Of a DNA stretch of 64,000 nucleotides, positions 59,362-64,000 are shown one piece after another (the first letter of the stretch is position 1; the number at the start of each line of letters is the position of its first letter). Source of the DNA: DAOPXV01 sp964551445 (lineage in GTDB: Bacteria > Muiribacteriota > UBA9980). The position numbers and the translations under genes were made by a program. The stretch is taken from assembly GCA_964551445.1 (NCBI GenBank), contig CAZKCG010000013.1, positions 39,065-103,064 on the forward strand, in the 5' to 3' direction. Below the pieces are notes generated by a model. That model did not search any database. It saw only the letters and a program-made list of their open reading frames with translations, and was not told the DNA's origin.

Positions 59362-60372
59362 AAACCTCGGATAAAAAAGGTTTTAACTTTAACTTAAATT
59401 ATAGTATAATTTATAGAAATCGTGCAAGTGCAAATGAAAAAAGTTGTCTAAATTGAAAATAATAGTAGAACCGAAAAATTGCGCCACTTAGAGAACCGCG
59501 TTTCGGCTACTGAGATATATCTTGACTTTCGGAGCTGTTCCCTGGACCTTTCGGGTTATAAAATCTATCAAAAATGGACCGAATGGTTCAACTTAATGTT
59601 TTGTCATAGCCGTATATTAATTTTTAAGGTCCGGCAAAAACATCTTGCGGTCTGGTTTATCTGGACGCGGTGTCGGATTGGACCACAAGGTTTTTCAGGA
59701 GTCTTCAGCCGGGTAATATCGTCATAACAATAAAAGTTAATAAACAAAAAGGAAAATTACTAAGCGGATAATTGATCAGCGAATTTATTTTGTTAGGCAG
59801 AAGTTATGTAGAACACCTGAAGAACAATCCGTAAAGATGATTTGGTTAATTTTTAGACTAATTTATTATATTAAGGCATTTTTTGTATAAAATTATACAT
59901 TTCACCGTTCCAGCGGTTTTTTTGAAATCTGGTGTGGGGAATTGCTTCAATTTTTCCAAAATTCAATTTTTAAGCGGTTTTTATGCTGCGTTTCTATTGC
60001 CTGCGCGAAATTTATTCATTTAGCATTGTAATAAAAAAAACGAATTTACATGATATTTTGCGCGTGAAAACACAAGAGCAGCCCCCTGGCTTTTTTAGTC
60101 GCGGATATCTATTGAAGCATATACAGGCTCTTTTTAGTCTGAATTAGGACGGTCACCGGTCTTAAACCGCTTGAACGAATTTATGGGGAAAGAAAATAAT
60201 TTGGTGACTGGTACGATATATGCACTAAAAAAGAGAGAAAATTTGTTCTTTCTCAAAATCGACCTCTATATTTCATCAGCCGTTTGCCGATAAGTATGTA
60301 AAATATACTGCCGGGTCAGGTCATATCCGGCGCGCAGATAGCAATAAAATTTTAAGATATTAGGAGTACGAA
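59362..60372. other. Kilobase without a supported gene
   Basis: About 1 kb of AT-rich sequence with isolated GC-richer patches. The longest frame (59479-59727, TTG start, 82 codons) has no ribosome site or recognisable similarity. GTCACC (60153) and GGTGAC (60202) could pair across about 45 bases. AGCC/GGCT near 60086-60097 is a weak stem. A TAGGAGT site precedes the next gene at 60373. It may be a decayed gene or control region. Confidence 0.4.
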
Positions 60373-61335
60373 ATGCTGATGAGATCGGGGTATAAACCTT
60401 TTTTACTGTTTCTAATTAGCGCGTTTTTACTGTGCTTTATGGCGGAACTTTATCCGGCTTACGCCCAGGAGGAACTGCCCAGGATAAAGAAAACTACCGC
60501 TAAAAAGAAGAAGAAGGAAGTTTCCACCGCGGACATTCTCGGTTCCGCGGGAAGCGCGCAGGGATCCATCGACAGCGTCGAGACCATGGTAGGAAAACTT
60601 GGTTTTGATTATGTGGCCGGAACCGAAGGCGTCGATATAAGAACGCCGAAACCCAAACCCAGAAAACCCTATGTCGGAGATTACACGGGAAACACTCTCA
60701 TGGCTTCGAACGGCCTCATCGAGATAGCGGCCCCCCAGACAACGCCGCGCGGAAAATTTCAGGTCGGAGCGCAGTACCTTCACAGAAGGATACAGACCAG
60801 CCCTGAACTTCAGCTTAACGCAAGGGTAATGTTTCAGACGCTGACCTTCGGAATTCTGAAAAACGCCGAGCTCGGTTTCGGGTCTTCAGGTTATTATAAA
60901 TCATCTAATAACACGACATTTCTAACAGGTAAATTAAGGCTTACCAATCCGGAAACTTCGAAGCTGCAGGCGTCATTCGGTTTTCAGTCAATAGATTTCG
61001 GCAGCACCGGCATAGCAAATCTGACGAATTATTTCGGGTTGTTCTCTTTTGATCTGCACGGATCCAAAATTTATTTTCAGCTGATGAACGACGGTATTAA
61101 TAACTTCAGCAACGTTACGGTCAGGGGCGGCCTCATAATACAGATGAAGGAACTCACGACGCAGCCCACAAGCCTTATATTAGAAGTTATCCAGGACGCC
61201 AACAACAACTTTTCAAAATATAATTTCGGCCTTCGCACGGCCGTAGCTGAAAACGCTCTTTTTGACCTTTTCCTAATGAAAGATATAAATATAAACGAAC
61301 TTTCACCGGCGGTCGGTTTGAACCTTAAATTTTAA
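60373..61335 (+). CDS. Outer-membrane beta-barrel-like protein
   Basis: The 320-residue product has a signal peptide (cleavage near AYA-QEE), a Lys-rich stretch (TTAKKKKKEV), and from about residue 100 a regular alternation of amphipathic strands (GKFQVGAQYLHRRIQ, TSKLQASFGFQSIDFG, SNVTVRGGLIIQM, FSKYNFGLRTAV) ending in a C-terminal Phe (AVGLNLKF). This is the look of a small outer-membrane barrel. No family name is assigned. TAGGAG precedes the ATG. A large lipoprotein follows after 28 bases and is probably in the same transcript, so the two may form an envelope pair. Confidence 0.65.
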   Translation: MLMRSGYKPFLLFLISAFLLCFMAELYPAYAQEELPRIKKTTAKKKKKEVSTADILGSAGSAQGSIDSVETMVGKLGFDYVAGTEGVDIRTPKPKPRKPYVGDYTGNTLMASNGLIEIAAPQTTPRGKFQVGAQYLHRRIQTSPELQLNARVMFQTLTFGILKNAELGFGSSGYYKSSNNTTFLTGKLRLTNPETSKLQASFGFQSIDFGSTGIANLTNYFGLFSFDLHGSKIYFQLMNDGINNFSNVTVRGGLIIQMKELTTQPTSLILEVIQDANNNFSKYNFGLRTAVAENALFDLFLMKDININELSPAVGLNLKF

Positions 61336-61363
61336 TTGTATGTTTGGGATGGAGGATTTTCTG

Positions 61364-64000
61364 ATGAAAAAGTATAAAAAAATATTTAAGATCTTAGAGC
61401 CGCTAAAGAAATATCTGGTGGCTTCGGTCCTTTTCTTCGCGCTTTTAATGCTCAATAACTGCGGCGGCGGCGGCGGCTCGGGCAGCACTTCGGTGCTCGA
61501 CCTTATGTCGGCCAACGATATAGAAGTAACCACTTTGAACAATCAGACGGGCATGATACTTGGCAACGTCTTTCTTTCCATTTCCGAGGTCGGCAATGAA
61601 CAGACGGTAATAAAAAGCGCCAGCACCGGCGATTCCGGCACCTTCGTCTTCTCGAAGGTCAAGATCGGCTCATATATCATAAACGCGTCGAAATCAGGAT
61701 ATGAATCGGCTACGGCGAGCGCCATAGTAACCAACGGGCCTCTTAAAGTCACGATCAGGCTCGTTCCTTCATTTCCGCCGGACTCCATTTCCGGCAAGGT
61801 CGTAAGAAGCGATACGCAGGCCGGTATCTCGGACGTTACCGTCGAGATCAAGGATTCATCTCCGATAATAAAAGGCATTACCGACATCGACGGCGCATAT
61901 GTTCTTAAAAGCGTTCTTCCAACGGCGAATAACGCTCCTTATATTTTGAAGGCGTCCAAGACGGGATTTAAATCGGAAGAAAAAAGCGGCGTCATAAAAC
62001 TACCTAACGTTGCTCTTAAAAACGTTGACATAATCCTTCAAAGTTCCGGCTCGTCCGAGAATCTTCTCCCCGGAAAGATCATCGGCGTAGTTCAAAGCAA
62101 CGCGACTCAGGATCCTATCGGTCAGGTCGACGTTAAGGTCCAGGGTTCTGATCTTCCCGTCAGTTCCAGCGATATAAACACCGGTTATTATAGTATCGAT
62201 AACATTCCGGCAGGAAAGGATTTCATATTGACCGCGGTTGAAAATACGCAGGTTAAAAAATACCAGGCTTTTTCGATGCAGTTCAATCTTTCATCCGGCC
62301 AGACCCTCGTTCAGAAAATTATGATGACGCCCATAACGGCGGTTCCCGAGATCATTTTCGGAAATATCGTGGGCACGATTGTCGATTCCGTGACAAAAAC
62401 CCCTATATCCGGGGTAAACGTTGAGCTTCTCGGGACTTCACTTTATAACGTCACCGTAGCCAACGGCTCTTTCAACGTCAGTAAGATCACTCCGGATGTC
62501 GAATATATAATTTTATTTTCCAAATCGGGTTATACCAGCCAGACCCTTAAACGCAAGGTCGATCCCGCCCAGAATAACCTCGATCCGATAGAATTGACAT
62601 CCAACGCTTCGGCGCAGAACTACGGTTCCGTCATCGGCGTCGTTAAAGACGCGGACATGGGCGTCGAAGTTCCGGGAGCCGTTATCGAGCTGCTCGTTCC
62701 GGACACCAACTCCGTAAGTTTCACAAGGGTTTCCACCACGGCTTCGGCGCGCGGCGAGTTCGTATTTACCAATGTTTTTGTTCCTACCAGCAAAATGACG
62801 ACCGGCCAGGATATGACGATGATAATCAGCCGAAGCGATTACGTCAGCCTTACCCAGACCATTAACGTTAAAGGTTCGACCGTCAATACTATAGATGATT
62901 TAAAAACAAGGATATTCAAGCTTAAAGGCAATATACTCGGCAAGATCGTCGACGCCGACACGAACCTTCCGATCTCGGCGGCTCAGGTCGCCCTTACCAA
63001 TTTCTCTTTTGCCAACGTGACCAACCCGACATTTTCTTCAAACGCGGGCGCGTTCGAGTTTAGGAATACGCCTATTGGAACCTACACCATTCAGGTCGCG
63101 GCCCAGGGATACGCGACGACCTTCAAGAACGGCATAACTTTGACATATAACGGCCAGACCATCGGGCCGTTCGATATCCAGCTGAAAAAGGACTACGGAA
63201 CACTTACGGGTTACGTCTATATAGAAACCAACGGTTCTACCGGATTTCAATCGGGAGCCGGCGGCGATACGCCTCTTTCGGGGATAACCGTTACGGCCTC
63301 GGCGACCCTTCAGCAAACGGGAGGCTCGGGCGGCGGCGGCACTTCGTCGACGGCCACGGTCGCAACCGACGTCACCAAGAACGACGGATCATACAGCCTG
63401 ACCAATCTTCCGCTTTCATCGATAAAGATAGCGGCGAATCCGGTAGTGGCGGGCGTCGCATCCAGATACAGCTCATACTCGACCGACTATACCGTGGTCA
63501 AGGGATTCCAGAATTTAAATATCGATCTGGCGCAATCGACGGGAACCGTCTCCGGCATAGTTTTTGAAGACGTTAACCGCAACGGCGCGTTCGACAACGA
63601 ACCGCTCATAGATAATGCCGCCGTAAGCGTAACGCAGGGCAGTATTATCACGACCACCACTGACGGCCTTGGAAACTTCCTGCTCGATAAGGTCGACGTC
63701 AGTAACGACACGAATCTTCTTATCTCGGTAGCTAAATCCGGTTATAACAACAGTTCGAAGTCGGTCCCTATTTGGAAGAACAGTAACGCGACCAACGTTT
63801 ATATAGGTTTATATAAACCGAAAGGCACGATCGCGGGCCGCGTTCTCGACGCTAATTCCACGCCCAAAGGCGGAATAGCCAACGTAATAGTTAAAGTGCA
63901 GGGGTTTGCGAGTTATACCGCGACCACCGACGGCACCGGCAGCTATACGATCGATAACATACCGGCCGGCGGCACTGTCGATTACACTCTTATCGCCGAC
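61364..64000 (+). CDS. Lipoprotein with repeated carboxypeptidase-regulatory-like domains (3' truncated)
   Basis: The frame from ATG 61364 is open to the last base, giving 879 codons without a stop, so the gene continues outside the window. GGAGG lies eight bases upstream. The product has a lipobox LNNC near residue 33 followed by a Gly-run, then about nine carboxypeptidase-regulatory-like units (CarboxypepD_reg type) of about 80-100 residues: ISGKVVRSDTQAGISDVTV, ILGKIVDADTNLPISAAQV, IAGRVLDANSTP and others, each ending near a YTLxAxxxGY segment. One unit (VFEDVNRNGAFDNEPL) resembles the SdrD B-type calcium-binding loop. This modular build is typical of surface stalks. Codon use fits its neighbours. 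Confidence 0.82.
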   Translation, partial: MKKYKKIFKILEPLKKYLVASVLFFALLMLNNCGGGGGSGSTSVLDLMSANDIEVTTLNNQTGMILGNVFLSISEVGNEQTVIKSASTGDSGTFVFSKVKIGSYIINASKSGYESATASAIVTNGPLKVTIRLVPSFPPDSISGKVVRSDTQAGISDVTVEIKDSSPIIKGITDIDGAYVLKSVLPTANNAPYILKASKTGFKSEEKSGVIKLPNVALKNVDIILQSSGSSENLLPGKIIGVVQSNATQDPIGQVDVKVQGSDLPVSSSDINTGYYSIDNIPAGKDFILTAVENTQVKKYQAFSMQFNLSSGQTLVQKIMMTPITAVPEIIFGNIVGTIVDSVTKTPISGVNVELLGTSLYNVTVANGSFNVSKITPDVEYIILFSKSGYTSQTLKRKVDPAQNNLDPIELTSNASAQNYGSVIGVVKDADMGVEVPGAVIELLVPDTNSVSFTRVSTTASARGEFVFTNVFVPTSKMTTGQDMTMIISRSDYVSLTQTINVKGSTVNTIDDLKTRIFKLKGNILGKIVDADTNLPISAAQVALTNFSFANVTNPTFSSNAGAFEFRNTPIGTYTIQVAAQGYATTFKNGITLTYNGQTIGPFDIQLKKDYGTLTGYVYIETNGSTGFQSGAGGDTPLSGITVTASATLQQTGGSGGGGTSSTATVATDVTKNDGSYSLTNLPLSSIKIAANPVVAGVASRYSSYSTDYTVVKGFQNLNIDLAQSTGTVSGIVFEDVNRNGAFDNEPLIDNAAVSVTQGSIITTTTDGLGNFLLDKVDVSNDTNLLISVAKSGYNNSSKSVPIWKNSNATNVYIGLYKPKGTIAGRVLDANSTPKGGIANVIVKVQGFASYTATTDGTGSYTIDNIPAGGTVDYTLIAD

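Noticed and set aside
59479..59727. 82-codon frame in the 1 kb gap
   Set aside because: TTG start without a ribosome site, Trp/Cys-rich composition unlike other proteins here, no recognised motif.

Overview
The window looks like chromosomal DNA of an uncultured, diderm (two-membrane) bacterium. Exported lipoproteins with lipobox cysteines, proteins ending in a C-terminal Phe like outer-membrane barrels, an AsmA-like protein and type IV-type pseudopilins point to an outer membrane. The replicative polymerase is PolC-type, which is unusual for a diderm. PolC plus U32 peptidases, DUF4911, a TatD-linked-type radical SAM protein, clostripain and many propeller/Ig lipoproteins recall deep candidate phyla such as Riflebacteria or Wallbacteria. 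That placement is an inference; no rRNA, tRNA, CRISPR array or insertion sequence was seen.

Region by region. 1-2.2 kb: the end of ftsA and complete ftsZ, closed by a strong terminator. 2.2-13.2 kb (+ strand): a B12-binding-type radical SAM protein, an unknown exported protein, a PfkB kinase, an AsmA-like protein, a MoxR ATPase overlapping a large TraB/ChaN/DUF5682-like protein, a propeller protein and uridine kinase. 13.2-18.5 kb (- strand): a 1754-residue CheB-CheR-PAS-kinase-receiver protein. 18.7-24.2 kb (-): a separately promoted cluster with three pseudopilin-like proteins, two of them very large, and a membrane-anchored TPR-like protein. 24.2-30.4 kb (-): radical SAM, acetyltransferase, DUF2156 and polC, from one promoter. 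30.4-32.3 kb (+): a divergent promoter, a roughly 320-nt leader, a small membrane protein and an ankyrin protein.

32.4-41.6 kb (-): a housekeeping run read from ruvX towards lower coordinates: ruvX, a TrhP-like U32 protein, a DUF4911 protein, aroA, cmk, plsC, a large U32 protein and a lipoprotein. 41.9-43.6 kb (+): a membrane nucleotide cyclase. 43.7 kb (-): a tiny gene with its own terminator. 44.1-45.2 kb (+): a DUF362 ferredoxin-like protein.

45.3-64 kb is an envelope and secretome region: divergent lipoproteins with back-to-back promoters, a TolB-type propeller lipoprotein, a HExxH-propeller-barrel protein, a clostripain-family peptidase behind two near-consensus promoters, an eight-repeat Ig-like lipoprotein with an elaborate promoter region, and a barrel-like protein followed by a long carboxypeptidase-regulatory-domain lipoprotein that runs off the end. 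Likely shared themes are surface display, surface proteolysis and adhesion. Promoters, terminators and hairpins were found by eye from hexamers, spacing and stems; none has been tested.
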